A DNA stretch of 64,000 bases. It comes from Juglans regia. Its lineage: Eukaryota; Streptophyta; Magnoliopsida; Fagales; Juglandaceae. Below the pieces are notes generated by a model, which searched no databases, had not been told where the DNA came from, and saw nothing but the letters and a program-made list of their open reading frames with translations. Where the stretch lies: the NCBI RefSeq assembly GCF_001411555.2, contig NC_049904.1, positions 34,759,026-34,823,025 on the forward strand. The letters are read 5' to 3'. A program made the translations under genes and the position numbers. Positions within the stretch are counted from its first letter, which is position 1. Each line of letters opens with the position of its first letter. Below are positions 38,221 to 50,350 of this stretch, piece after piece.

Positions 38221-40326
38221 AATGGTGGATTCAACTAAGCACTTTACAATTAGAGAAGTGAACTATACAGAACTTTGATAGATTTATCAAGCAAATCTTA
38301 CACACTCTTTCTGAAAATAATAGAGTAGACATAATACCAACATTACTCATGCAATCAGACAGGAATGGCATCAGATGAGGGCACACAAATACATTCTTAA
38401 GTAAATATTTTCACAAATCATCCAAACACTGAGGCATGCATGTTATGGCATCAGATGAGCATCGAACACCATCCCTAGCATCCAAGAAGGCCGAAGGATA
38501 GCTACATCTAAGACAGGAAAACAAGTGGGATCTTTGTGTCAAATCACACATGACATTAGCTGCAAGTGAAAACACCCACCACCAAAAGCTTACAAGTATA
38601 TTTCTCCCACCCGTTAATAATTATAAAAAGTCACCTTATCAAACTCTTTGTTAATTTTGATTTTTTATGACTAATTTATCCATTTAACTTAACCGCTACT
38701 CTTTGTTAATTTTTATTTTTTATTACTAGTTTATCCATTTAACTTAACCTCTACATGCTCCTTTACCTCCCAAATATTAATTGATTTACAATCCAACCAA
38801 TTTTATGTGCAAATTAATGCTTGAACAGTCTCTAGCGCTAATGAGCTTCGATATGGGTCCAATACATGTCCACTGTTGATGAATGCAAACTCGATTGCAA
38901 CAGTGGAAATAAGGATGACCAATACATCACATGCAATTTCTGCAAGGATGAGATATCTAAATGAATTCCTCTTCCACCAAGTCAAAATCTTAAACTCGGG
39001 TGTTTTTGGTTTAATCACATTCGACAAATACCTATCCACCTCTGAGCTAAATACCGAACTGTTTTGATCCTCAAGATATTGCTCTAAAGCTGTATCAAAG
39101 TTTTCACAGTCTAGGTCATAACCAATAATATTCAAGGAACTTCTATGGGCCACATTTGGTCTTCTACTACCTATCTCATGAAACTTGTGGTATTGCTCAA
39201 TCAAACGATTAATGAGAAATCTCAGTTTGGCCTTAATTCTATCTCTGCATTCATCGCTGTTGCACATTTTTAATCAATATGCCAAGGTTATAATCTTATA
39301 TCGAGGGTCAAGGATAAAAGCTACATAAACAATCATGTTCATCCTATCCTTGTTTCCTCAATATTTATCAAGCTTAAGCTTCATATTAGACGTCATCCTT
39401 ATCAACGCATTATCCTCACCTTGACACATTTTATTTAAAGTGTGCTCAATTGTACACTTTCCCATTTTCCCATACTCAATGTTCAACACGTTTGCATATG
39501 TTTTAAATATATCAAGCCTTACCCGTGAAAATCTCACAAATCTTATTGCCTCTCTAATTATTTACTGCATCATGTATACTTTTTAAACCATCACATACAA
39601 TGAAGTTTAAAATATGTGCAACACATCACATGTGTATAAACTCGCCCTCCAAAATTTTGAATTCCTTATCTCTTATGCTTATCCTCACATGATTAATATC
39701 GACATCATTAGAAGAGGCATTATCTACAGTGATCAACAAAGACGGTTAATATCCGAATCCATCATGCAAGACTCTAACATCCAAGCAATGATCTCACCCC
39801 TATAATTAAAAATATGGAAAAATATTATGATTTTCTTGTTCAATACCCAACTTCGATCAATATAATGACACGTAACACATATATAATTATTGTTTTGTCC
39901 GATGTTCATATATCGATGGTTAAACAAACTCTTTGAATGCTCAACAAAACTTCAACTTTTGCTTCTCCCCATTATATAAAGTAATACACTCTTTTTGAAA
40001 GGTGGTTGGAGATGACAAGATATATCTAGGCTCTAAAGTACCTAGGAGTTCAACAAATGTCGGATGCTTTATAATCTTGAATGACAATTCATATTGGATA
40101 AAAAAATTGGCAATTATCGTCCTTATCTTTTTTAGGATCATATTTTCCTAACCTTTGAGGACTAGATCTTTTACCATCCATCCTAACTCTAGAGTTTGAT
40201 AGCGATATATCCTTCCCAAGATTTTTTTTTCTCTCTAATGGGAGAGTCTTGACAAGTAAATCTTAGGTAGTGTGACATTCATGAAGTGTCATTTTTATAA
40301 GAGAAAATCTTCGCAACAGCAACTAT

Positions 40327-40699
40327 TTGGCTGCATCCGTTGCACACATAACGTGTAAACCGGGTTCACTAACACCAACGAACCGGTTTGCTCCATTCCG
40401 CCTCTCAACCCTCGTTCCCCTCATTCAATCATTTCCCCCTCAATCCCAAACCCTTAAAGCCCTCCCGAACCTCAGCCATCGAAGCCCTCAGCCAAGCACG
40501 ACCTCAGCCCTCCCCAACACGACCTCATAGTTCTCCTCCCACTTGCGCGCAGGCTATTCTCCATCAACATGAACAAGCTCTCTTAAGCGAACCGAATCAT
40601 ATACCAAAATCAACTCTCATTAATCGAAGCCAATTAAATTCCGTTATCACCAAAATTAAAACCCTCATTGAATTCTTAGATCAATCAATCCGAAGGTAA
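40327..40699 (+). other. Possible captured exon inside the Pack-MULE
   Basis: An open frame from 40388 reads into AQAILHQHEQALLSEPN and KIKTLIEFLDQSIRR, then meets a GTAATG that could be a splice donor. No family recognised. It could be a second captured gene fragment or chance. Confidence 0.25.
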
Positions 40700-41826
40700 T
40701 GAAATTTCTTGGTTGAATTGATTGTTGATCGTACGCTAGGTTATTGATCATTTATTCATGCTCTCCTCTTTCTTATGTCTAATCATCTCTGAATTTCTGT
40801 TTGTTTCATTGGAAAACAAGTTGTCATTGTCGTTTTGAAGGAGGAAGCATGTCGTTCGATCTGTTGTTGAAGCCATCATGTAGTGGGTGTGGATCGACCA
40901 CGGACTTGTAATATATAATGCTTGTACTAAGAAGACATACCATAAATATTTAAGCTATTTGATCTTAGCTAGCTATATATCAATAAAGGAATCCCGTAGC
41001 CCTCAAGAACTTGTACTGGTTGGGTGGACAGAAATTCCAGAGTTTATAAATAACTATAATTTACTCATAATATTACCATATATTTTATCAACTTTTTAAG
41101 ATTGTCCGAGAAATCTACATTCTTTGTTTCTTTCCACAATAACGAAATGATCTTGCCTCATTGAGTTAGTTGGTTTTTCTCTTCAACCATTTGTCAAACA
41201 CGTTGTGAGCAATTCTGTTTATTCCTAAAATATACCATAGTCACTGAACTTGCTTCCTGAATACAACCAAATCCATCGAAATTAAGAAAGTGGCTTCAAC
41301 TATAAATAAACCCCACCACCATTCATTCTTCAAAAGCACGATTAATGACTCAGCTATATCGATCGACGTGTAGAACAAGAAGCATGTCATCAATGGAAGG
41401 CAGTGCTACGAAAGGTCCTTTGGTTTGGTAAGAATGGGTCAAAGACTCTAAACATGGAACTTTCCAATACAAATATTAAGATAATAATAAATAAATCAAT
41501 AAAGTGAACATTGGTTCCTCAAAACATTGGATAAAAATAACACCAATAAAGCTAAGAAGGAAGCAACACAAAACAACCAGCCAGAGATGGAGATCTATAG
41601 TACTGTAACGTTGCGATCAAGACGCGAAAAACGTATGGAATAAGGAGCCATGCATATGAACGACTATCTAAAGCCAGAGAAATCAAGTATATTCTGAAGT
41701 AAAAATTGTAAAAAGCTAACACAAAATTGCATGAGATCCATTAAAATGCAAAAAATTGCCCCTGAGCCCTACGAATCCAAAGGAAAGTGACATGCACAAA
41801 CAAGAATGTTCGGAAAAATTATATAC

Positions 41827-41827
<1 letters not shown>

Positions 41828-41866
<39 letters not shown>
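41828..41866. repeat. (GA)n microsatellite
   Basis: About nineteen GA units, adjoining the glyoxalase-like fragment. On the minus strand it reads as a Ser-Leu run that is not part of the protein. Confidence 0.95.
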
Positions 41867-41867
<1 letters not shown>

Positions 41868-41868
<1 letters not shown>

Positions 41869-42073
41869 CAGTAGAGTCATTAGAGACGAGAAAGGTGGAG
41901 CCACCGAGCTTCAACTGAGTAGAGAGAATGAGAGGGAGCTCTTGATCGGCTTTGAGCTTGGGGTGCATGGTACGGCCGAGCTCCTCAGCGTCGAACGCAG
42001 CCTTGTAGAACTGAATGGCGTTGCTCGCCTTGGGAGCCTCCACAAGTAGCTGCGGCTTTGAATCTCCGAGGGA
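41868..42073 (-). pseudogene. Fragment of a glyoxalase/VOC-family gene (At5g48480-like)
   Basis: The minus strand encodes KPQLLVEAPKASNAIQFYKA followed by AFDAEELGRTMHPK and QELPLILSTQLKLGGSTFLV. This matches the N-terminal half of the plant VOC protein At5g48480 as I remember it, including the FYKxAF and DQELP motifs. The rest of the domain is absent: the frame runs straight into the (GA)n tract. It lies inside the candidate Pack-MULE and is best read as a captured, truncated copy. Confidence 0.65.
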
Positions 42074-42700
42074 TAGAAAATAAGAACCAAGCCTCAGAGA
42101 GAGGTAGGGAGTGTGTGAAACGCTAGCCCTAGGAGAGAGAAAGAACTAGGGAGTGGTGGTGCTGGGCAGACGAAGGAGCGTAGCTCGGTTCGCTGGACAA
42201 AGAGACAGTGTCGCCGAGTGGCGTTGGGTAGAGGAAGGTGACGCGACGCGGGCGAGGGAGGGAGGAGGTATTTCGCAAGGCTCTGAAATTTGAATGGACG
42301 AATGGGGCTCTGAAATTCAAATGGAGAAGAAAAAAAGAGAAGCGTAATGCACGTTTTGTCTAAACAGCAGCCACGTAGCGGGTGCAACGTGTGTACCGCT
42401 ACAGTGGCTTCTCTCTATAATAACTTTTTTTATAATGGCATTCATAAAGTTTAAGCATTAATTGCGTCGTGCTTTAGGTTCAATAGGATCAATAAGTTCA
42501 ACCCTTATAAAATAATCTCCTACTATAGATTAGTTAGTAACTTTCTTGGCTCTTTTTGTCTTTGGCGGAGGGGTGGTGTAGGGTTTGAGATATTCATGGA
42601 AGAAGGCATTAAAGGACTAGTGTTTTCATCCATGTTCAATGAAATATGCGCCAAACCACCAACATTACCGCTAAAACTATTTTCCATCTATTTTAAACAT

Positions 42701-43389
42701 AAAAAAATAAAAATATAATAAAAATAAAATCAACAGCAATATATATATATATATATATATATCCAAACAAACACACAAAAGGAGATGAATTAACCATAAA
42801 ACACAACTAACATACATGAGCACCCGCTACTGGTGACATTTTCAAGCACAAATATAATAATTACAAAAAATTCTGTTCAGGGATTAAGGGGATGGAAAAG
42901 AAATAGAAGGAGTGCTGTTATTTAATGTAATCTGTCCAACCACCAAGGACTAGGGAATATATAGCCTTGCATAGGGCTGAACAAAAATCGATGGGACCTG
43001 CCGCCACCGACAGGAACCGACTGGCTGTGTTAGGAACCGACTAGTGTGCGGTGGAAAATTGAAGGAACCGACGTTCAGTGGGTCGGTCCTGATTTGAAGC
43101 TGGACCAGACTGTTGAACTGACCGAAGGGGTAAAACTATTTTTTTTTTAATATACCTTAATCAAAACGACGTGGTTCCACTTAAGTTTAAGTGGAACGAC
43201 GTCGTTTTACACTTTTAGTATACAACACATAATGAAAATGATGCCATTTGGTATTAAAAACGCATGGAAAAAAAAATATGTATCAAACAAAGCTGTTCCA
43301 CTTAAACTTAAACTTAAGTGGAACGACGTCTTTTCGAGATGGGCCTTCTTCTCCCCAACCTTCTTCTCGATTCAAATCTCTGCCTCTGC

Positions 43390-43428
<39 letters not shown>

Positions 43429-45048
43429 ATTCTCTCAGAAGCAGCTTGCTGTTAGGAAAATTGCAAACGTTGATCGAGAATCGCCAGAGAACCATCGGAG
43501 ACGATACGGCCGGTTTTCCTCCTCTCTATCGATTAGTTATGATCAGTTGCTTCTCCCACTTTTCAATTATCGGTAGGCATCGATTTTATCCAAAAATCAT
43601 GTCGAAAGAGTTGGTTTTCGGCCCGAGCTTTGCTACACAACCTCCACCACACTCCACACTCCACACTTTTTTAAATTTTTTAAAATTTTAATATTTTTTT
43701 TAAATTTTTTTTTGAGTTTATTCTTTTTAAATTATTTCAAATTTTTTATTCATTATTCATATAATAAATATTTGATAAAAGAAAAAAATAATAAAAATTA
43801 AAAATAATGTGGAGTGTGGAAGTTGTATGAATAGTAGGAGGTTGAGTAGATTTTTTGTTTCGAACCTAGCCTAGCCCTGTATATACAAGAACAAAAGTAA
43901 TCTCCCTTGGAACGCTGGCGACTTTATGCAATTTGTCCAATCCCACGTACAATCATAAATTACTCTGTAATTTAAAACAGTTGCATGATGTGACAGACTT
44001 ATACATCGAATAAACTTGCAAATAAATTTTGCTCGGAAGTTATAATCTTCATTTGTTCTGTTCAGATATGGGCATGAGAGCTGATAGTTGGGTTGGAAAT
44101 TATTGGAAATAAATGAAGCAAAATTTTTACCATCACACAATCAAGTAAATTTAAATACGAGCATCAAATATTTGGTGCAAATTTGGTGAGACCATAATCA
44201 TCAAAGCTGGACAAAATAGAAGCCCTTCCATTACTCCATCTCTCACCGTCAAACACTCTTAGATCTCTGAGAAAATGCTGATTCATCACAATGATTTAAG
44301 TGTGTGTTTCAATCAATTAACTCCCCATAGTCAACAAGACAACTAGTGCAATAATCCATTTCCTTTGTGTGAACTTCACATTTTCTATGCATTAATCCAA
44401 TTTATTCCTCTCCAGTACTAACACATATACATGCATATATATGTTTGGTGAAAGACAAATATGGAATGCAGTAATGGTTTGATGATTTTATATCCGTCTA
44501 GACAAATATATACCTGTCTTGAAAACAGCATAAAAATCACAGATAAGCTCTGGATTTTATTTGTTCTTAAAGAAAATGTAAATCTAGCCAATAATCACAA
44601 CCCTTCACAGCCATATTTAGACTTCATAAGTTACCTATATATATATATATAATATATATCAAAGACCAAATAACAGAAAACCTCAATAATCACAGCAAAG
44701 ATAACTCAATCACATGCTAATTAAGCAAACCCATTTCCAAAATGCAATAAAAAAACTAGTTAGCTAAACAGATGCAAAGCCAGCAGTTATTCAGCCCCAA
44801 ACATAAGTTGGAATCCTGACAAGTCCACAAATGACGCAATAGAAATACAGATCTAGCCAAAATAAAGAAACCCACTTCCTCAGATCTAGCCAAAGTGCAT
44901 CCAGTTTTAAACACAAACACAAAAATCTCTATACATGGGGCAAACGGGTCTTTGAACAATTACCCATCAGATTCACTTCATCACGACTAAAAAGAGGCGG
45001 GTCTTTAGAGATTATGTTGAATCCTAATATTCCAAGAATCCTTCTCCA
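42701..45048. other. Repeat-rich spacer upstream of the PPR gene
   Basis: No supported gene. Contains (AT)n at about 42740-42762, (CT)n at about 43391-43424, and GGAACCGACTGG-type words at 42990-43090. A probable MITE at about 43630-43850 has TACACAACCTCCACC at one end and a mirrored GGAAGTTGTATGAATAGTAG on the other, with an A/T-rich middle. The 42970-43880 segment begins TAGGGCTG and ends TAGCCCTG and may be a hAT-like element, but no target duplication was found. AACGACGTCGTTTTAC and its inverted forms occur near 43165-43330. Confidence 0.4.
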
Positions 45049-48000
45049 ATGCTAATGACTCCAATCTCTCTCCCTTGGTCCTATCCACGTTCCTTATTCG
45101 GTTACTTCCCGCGTGCATTCAGACACCAAAGCACTCTCAAAACCGCGCCAAATCTTCATAAGGGGATCCCACCACGCCATTCTTTTCTGACAAATCCGTA
45201 TCTTTTGCTTAAAAATAATTTAGCTAATTTAGCTCGTTTTAGTAACACTGCGATATCCAATGCTTTTGACGACTTCCCAGTCCAAGAAGATGAAGGAAAC
45301 CCAAAGGGAATTGATTTCCTCCATATCATGGAAGAGCGTGGAATTCGAGCGAATCATCAGACCTATCTATGGCTTTTAGAAGGGTGTTTGAATTATGGTT
45401 CCTTATTGTGTGGTCAGAAGCTTCACGGAAAGATTTTGAAGTTGGGTTTTGATTCGGAGCATGTTTTGTGTGATCGAATTATCGATGTATACGTTGCCTG
45501 CGGTGATTTAGATGGTGCAGTTAAGGTTCTTGATGATATGCATAATAGAAGTGTATCTTCTTGGAATAGAATAATCAATGGATTTGCTGCGAACAAGTTG
45601 ACTGGTCGGGTATTGGGTCTCTTTCGTCGGATGACGGCTGAGAAAATGAGTCCGGATGAAACAACATTTGCTGGAGTCTTAAGGGCGTGCGGGGGTAGTA
45701 ATGTTTCCTTCCACCATGTGGAGCAGATTCATGCTAGGATTATTTATCATGGTTTTGGTGCCCATACACGTGTATGTAATCTCTTGATTTATTTATATTT
45801 GAGAAACGGGTTTATAGATTCTGCTAAAAAGATTTTTGATAGATTATATTTCAAGAATAGTGTTTCTTGGGTGGCGATGATGTCAGGTTTATCTCAGAAT
45901 GAACATGAAGTAGAATCCATTCACTTATTTTGCCAGATGCATACATCGGGAATTGCCCCTACTCCTTATATCTTTTCAAGTGTTCTAAGTGCCTGCGCCA
46001 AGATAGAGTTGTTTGATGTGGGAGAGCAGCTTCATGGTCTTGTTTTTAAGGAGGGGTTTTCTTGTGAGACGTATGTATGCAATGCTCTTGTTACATTGTA
46101 TTCCCGCTCAGGGAACTTGACATCTGCTGAACAGATTTTCAGCAAAATGCGATATGGGGATGGTGTTTCATATAATTCGATGATCTCAGGGCTAGCTCAG
46201 CAGGGTTTTAGTGATAGGGCTCTGGAATTGTTCAAGGACATGCAGCTTGATTGCTTGAAACCAGATTGTGTTACAGTTGCAAGTTTGTTGAGTGCCTGTG
46301 CATCTATTGGAGCTCTTCATACAGGAAGGCAACTTCACTCATATGCAATGAAAGCTGGAATGTCTTCAGATCTCATTCTTGAAGGTTCTCTGCTGGATCT
46401 TTATGTGAAATGCTCAGACATAGATACTGCCCATAAATTTTTTCTTGCAACAGAGACTGATAATGTGGTCCTATGGAATGTGATGTTAGTCGCTTATGGG
46501 CAGTTAGGTAGTCTGAGTGATTCGTTTGAAATATTTAGACAGATGCAGATTGAAGGCATGTTACCCAATCAATTTACTTATCCAAGTTTACTGAAAACAT
46601 GTACCTCTGTGGGAGCTCTTTATCTAGGAGAGCAGATTCATACTCAAGTCATAAAGACTGGGTTTCAGCTCAATGTGTACGTTTGCAGTGTGCTTATAGA
46701 TATGTATGCAAAGCATGGAAAACTTGATACTGCCCTGAAAATCCTCAGACGACAAACTGAGGAAGATGTTGTCTCTTGGACAGCTTTGGTTGCTGGCCAT
46801 GCACAGCATGGTATGTTTGCCGAGGCTCTTAAGCTTTTTTTAGAAATGTTAAATCGAGGGATCCGATCTGATAATATTGGGTTTTCAAGTGCCATAAGTG
46901 CATGTGCCGGTATTCAAGCCCTCAACCAAGGACAGCAAATACATGCTAAATCATGTGTCTCTGGTTACTCAGATGATCCTTCAATTGGGAATTCACTTGT
47001 CAGTCTTTATGCTAGATGTGGTAGAATTAAAGAAGCATATTTAGCATTTGAAAAAATTGATGATAGAGATAATATATCGTGGAATGCATTGATATCAGGG
47101 TTTGCACAGCATGGGTACTGTGAGGAAGCACTAAAAGTATTTGTTCAAATGACCAAAGCTGGAGTAGAAGTTAATTTATTCACATTTGCCTCTGCAGTTA
47201 GTGCAGCTGCCAACATAGCAAATAAAAAACCGGGGAAGCAAATCCATGCTATGATTCTAAAAACTGGGTATAGTTCAGAAACTGAGGTTTCTAATGTTTT
47301 AATCACATTGTATGCCAAGTGTGGTGGCATAGATGATGCCGAGAGAGAGTTTCGTGCAATGGTCGAAAAAAATGAGGTTTCTTGGAATGCATTGATTACT
47401 GGCTATTCTCAACATGGATATGGTATTAAAGCACTACATCTTTTTGAGGAGATGAAAAAGCTTGGTATGATGCCTAACCATATTACTTTTGTGGGAGTTT
47501 TGACAGCCTGTAGCCATGTGGGTATGGTGAACGAGGGGCTTGACTACTTTGAATCCATGAGCAAAGAGCATGGCTTAGCTCCTAAACCTGAGCACTATGT
47601 TTGTGTTGTGAATCTTCTTAGTCGGGCTGGTTTCTTGAGCCGTGCAAGAAGATTTGTGGAGGATATGCCAACTAAACCAGATGCAATGGTTTGGAGGACC
47701 CTATTAAGTGCTTGTATAGTTCATAAGAACATGGAAATTGGAGAGTTTGCTGCCCGCCATCTCCTAGAACTAGAGCCCGAAGACTCGGCCACTTACGTCC
47801 TACTATCGAATATATATGCAGTGGCTGGGAAATGGGACTCTAGGGATTATGCAAGGCAAATGATGAAAAACAGGGGTGTGAAGAAAGAGCCTGGCCGTAG
47901 CTGGATTGAGGTTAAGAATTCAATTCATGCATTCTTTGTTGGTGACCGGCTCCACCCACTAGCAGATAAGATATATGAATACTTGAAAGATTTGAATGAA

Positions 48001-48288
48001 CAGGCAGCTGAAATCGGTTATGTGCCGGACCATTGTACTCTTGGAGAGCAAGGGCAGAGGGATGCAACAGTACATATTCATAGTGAGAAATTGGCAATTG
48101 CTTTTGGACTTCTTAGCCTATCCAATACAATTCCTGTACACGTGTTTAAGAACCTCCGAGTCTGTAATGATTGCCATAATTGGATTAAGTATGTGTCAAA
48201 GATTTCAAATCGAGCTATTGTAGTAAGGGATGCATATCGATTTCATCATTTTGAAGGTGGTATTTGTTCATGTAGAGATTACTGGTAA
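45049..48288 (+). CDS. Pentatricopeptide repeat protein, PLS-DYW class (At4g13650-like)
   Basis: A single intronless frame of 1079 residues. The basic, Ser/Arg-rich N-terminus suggests import into an organelle. It is followed by a long run of PLS-type PPR repeats from about residue 95 to 900 (recurring phrases such as [14 protein letters not shown] and [14 protein letters not shown]), then E/E+ motifs and a C-terminal DYW cytidine-deaminase domain. The domain carries HSE (H1011, E1013), the CNDC zinc ligands (C1039, C1042) and the terminal CSCRDYW. Such proteins bind one organelle RNA site and convert C to U. Sequence and repeat layout recall Arabidopsis At4g13650. The target RNA cannot be read from sequence. 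ATG 45049 gives a normal leader; an in-frame Met two codons later is also possible. Confidence 0.95.
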   Translation: MLMTPISLPWSYPRSLFGYFPRAFRHQSTLKTAPNLHKGIPPRHSFLTNPYLLLKNNLANLARFSNTAISNAFDDFPVQEDEGNPKGIDFLHIMEERGIRANHQTYLWLLEGCLNYGSLLCGQKLHGKILKLGFDSEHVLCDRIIDVYVACGDLDGAVKVLDDMHNRSVSSWNRIINGFAANKLTGRVLGLFRRMTAEKMSPDETTFAGVLRACGGSNVSFHHVEQIHARIIYHGFGAHTRVCNLLIYLYLRNGFIDSAKKIFDRLYFKNSVSWVAMMSGLSQNEHEVESIHLFCQMHTSGIAPTPYIFSSVLSACAKIELFDVGEQLHGLVFKEGFSCETYVCNALVTLYSRSGNLTSAEQIFSKMRYGDGVSYNSMISGLAQQGFSDRALELFKDMQLDCLKPDCVTVASLLSACASIGALHTGRQLHSYAMKAGMSSDLILEGSLLDLYVKCSDIDTAHKFFLATETDNVVLWNVMLVAYGQLGSLSDSFEIFRQMQIEGMLPNQFTYPSLLKTCTSVGALYLGEQIHTQVIKTGFQLNVYVCSVLIDMYAKHGKLDTALKILRRQTEEDVVSWTALVAGHAQHGMFAEALKLFLEMLNRGIRSDNIGFSSAISACAGIQALNQGQQIHAKSCVSGYSDDPSIGNSLVSLYARCGRIKEAYLAFEKIDDRDNISWNALISGFAQHGYCEEALKVFVQMTKAGVEVNLFTFASAVSAAANIANKKPGKQIHAMILKTGYSSETEVSNVLITLYAKCGGIDDAEREFRAMVEKNEVSWNALITGYSQHGYGIKALHLFEEMKKLGMMPNHITFVGVLTACSHVGMVNEGLDYFESMSKEHGLAPKPEHYVCVVNLLSRAGFLSRARRFVEDMPTKPDAMVWRTLLSACIVHKNMEIGEFAARHLLELEPEDSATYVLLSNIYAVAGKWDSRDYARQMMKNRGVKKEPGRSWIEVKNSIHAFFVGDRLHPLADKIYEYLKDLNEQAAEIGYVPDHCTLGEQGQRDATVHIHSEKLAIAFGLLSLSNTIPVHVFKNLRVCNDCHNWIKYVSKISNRAIVVRDAYRFHHFEGGICSCRDYW

Positions 48289-48914
48289 GTATGACTGCTG
48301 AAAGTCGATCAAGAAAAGAGAAAATTCATTGGAGCCTACAGAGTAAATCTTTTGTTGGAGTATGACTGTGTAGACTCTTGTAGGAACTTCAACCACATTT
48401 TTTATTGCTACTTTGTACGGAGTTTTAGGGACTATGGCTCTGAGGTTTTCTCATCTAGAGGCCATAACTTCTTTCATGTTTGATGCTAAATTTTGTTGCG
48501 TATAACGCGGTATGCCTCCTCTTATTCCTTCTATTACGGATCCATTTATTTGGCTTGTATTGTTCACAAATTTCTACACAAAATATAATAAATCATTCAA
48601 CTTTTTCAAATTCTAAAATAATAATAATATTAAAAAAATATATTATAACAAGATTTTATTTGATTTTTAACTTTTAACTCAACTCATCTAATCTCAACTC
48701 ACTGTTCAATCCTAACCTAAATTGTTTCTTCGTTATTTTTGAAGATTCTTTATAGTTATATTATATAATGTTATGTTTTCTATCTGAAATACTATCCCTT
48801 CTCTTTGTTTTTTCATAGGTCAACAAAACAGCAGATTCTGTTGAAGACTTTTTCTTGCTCCTGCATGTTCTTTTTAGATCATTCGTGGGCTCGAGCTATT
48901 GGACATCTGGGCTT
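48289..48914. other. PPR 3' flank with a partial MITE
   Basis: No gene. Positions about 48555-48717 are a one-ended copy of the Tourist-like MITE family (ACAAAATATAATAAATCATT, AATAATAATAATATTAAAAA, CTCAACTCACTGTTCAATCC). Confidence 0.55.
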
Positions 48915-49102
48915 TTTGAATTCCAATAATGCTACAGACAATCGTCTGTAGCAACCGCTGTGGAACCGGCTGACGTTGCCACGTCAGCCGATTTATTTAA
49001 TTTTAAAAAAAAAATCGAAACACAGACAGAAAAGGAGGGAAAAGCAACGTATTTTCATTTTCATTTCCACCCAAAATAATCCAGCAAGAACGGCAAAACT
49101 GT

Positions 49103-49370
49103 GGCCAGCAAGAACGTCAAAACTGTGGAAGAAGAAGATATTGAGCTCTAAGGCAGTCAATTTTTGGGTCTAGAAGAACCGTAGATCTCTTCATCTTCAC
49201 GTGAACAGCTATAGAATCTCCTCCAACGACTGAAAAGTTTTACATTTGAGAAAAAATTCAGCAAAACCGCAAAACTGTGGAAAAGCTTCGAGGCAATCGA
49301 TTTTTGGGTCTAGAAGAACCGTAGATCTCCTCATCTTCGCATGAGCAGCTGTGAGATCTCCTCCATCTCT
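49103..49370. repeat. Tandem duplication near the MULE-2 left end
   Basis: Two copies of a roughly 110-bp unit containing TTTTTGGGTCTAGAAGAACC and CTCCTCCA words, starting near 49103 and 49260. They lie just inside the terminal repeat, in the probable leader or promoter of the transposase. Confidence 0.8.
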
Positions 49371-49800
49371 GTTCTTCGGCTTCATGTCTCCGTCGCGACC
49401 CCTTTAGGTAAGACATCTTGCGTGTGCTTCCTGTGTTCGTGTTCGTATGTGGTGTTTTTGTTGGCATTTTGGTGGCTAGAACATCTATAAGTATTTTTAG
49501 TTGTTAAAAGGGAAGGCTCCAAAGCCACATGGTTTGTCTAGAGGCCGACCAAAAAGTATAGGAAGTAGGAAAAAAAAAATGCACTGGTTATGTACATTAA
49601 TTTTGCCACCACAGGGTTCACATTTTGCTCTAACAAATTAAGACAAATAATTAACGAGAGTTGATTCCTGTTTCCGGCCTGTTGGTTCATTCCCAATCCT
49701 GATTTCACGGACAATCCCCTTTAAAGCAACAGCTATTTTTGTGAGATTCTTGCCACATGATTAGCATTTTGTTTTCCTTGGCTTTTAAGAGCAATGAGAC

Positions 49801-50205
49801 ATCATATTAAGTAGAAAAAAGACAATCTATGAGCTGATTTTGGGGTTTAGAGATTGGGTTGTTCAAATAAAACCATTTTATAGTTAAATTTTTAATAATT
49901 TTTCAAATGATAGAGTCCATTCTTCAATTGTTTTTAAAAAAATCTATTTCTTGGCCTAATAAATTTAATTCATTGCACAGGATTAATGGCACATTCTCAT
50001 GTTTAACTACATAAATATATCATATTAAGTAGAAAAAAGACATTATGTAAGCTGATTTTGGGGTATAGAGACTAGGTTGTTCAAACAAAACCATTTCATA
50101 GTTAAATTTTTCATAAATTTTCAAATGATAGAATCCATTCTTCAATTGTTTAAAAAAAAAAAATCTATTTCTTTTGCTAATAAATTTAATTCATTACACA
50201 GGCTA
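49801..50205. repeat. Roughly 217-bp imperfect tandem repeat
   Basis: ATCATATTAAGTAGAAAAAA opens both copies (near 49802 and 50019). Each continues with GCTGATTTTGGGG and AATTTAATTCATT and ends at CACAGG. It precedes transposase exon 1. Confidence 0.85.
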
Positions 50206-50350
50206 ATTGTTGATGTAATTATTTTGTTAATTTGTTTGGATCATTTACACTCATGCCTCTGACCTTTGTTTTCCAAAGAATGATCACGATTAATCTGGTG
50301 ATTTTCTTGTTGTTGTTGCAAGATGTATAATTTTCCTTGTGATTGTTAGC

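Larger units (their letters stand above)
40301..42426. mobile_element. Candidate Pack-MULE inserted in the hAT pseudogene
   Basis: A 9-bp direct repeat TTTTTATAA flanks the segment (40292-40300 and 42427-42435), the size expected for Mutator-like elements, although it is AT-rich. The left end (GAGAAAATCTTCGCAACAGC) and the complement of the right end (GAGAGAAGCCACTGTAGCGG) are weakly alike; both then carry CGTTGCAC followed by ACGTG. The interior is GC-richer than its surroundings and contains a captured glyoxalase-like gene fragment, and hAT coding remnants lie on both sides. The exact right end is uncertain by about 12 bp. Confidence 0.5.
38806..42700 (-). pseudogene. hAT transposase (RICESLEEPER type), degenerate and split
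   Basis: The C-terminal part at 38803-39267 has the hAT dimerisation domain: YLSNVIKPKTPEFKILTWWK, SFRYLILAEIACDVLVI, STVAIEFAFINSGHVLDPYR, ending ALICT before a stop. More 5' (higher coordinate) pieces follow: an FILDPRYK segment near 39300, ELSFKIIKHPTFVELLG near 40050, and an N-terminal stretch with PKTKRAKK and a BED-finger remnant near 42440-42690. Many stops and frameshifts. The candidate Pack-MULE at 40301-42426 separates the N-terminal stretch from the rest. Confidence 0.8.

Noticed and set aside
42970..43885. hAT-like element starting TAGGGCTG and ending TAGCCCTG
   Set aside because: No matching 8-bp duplication flanks it and the inner sequences do not pair well.
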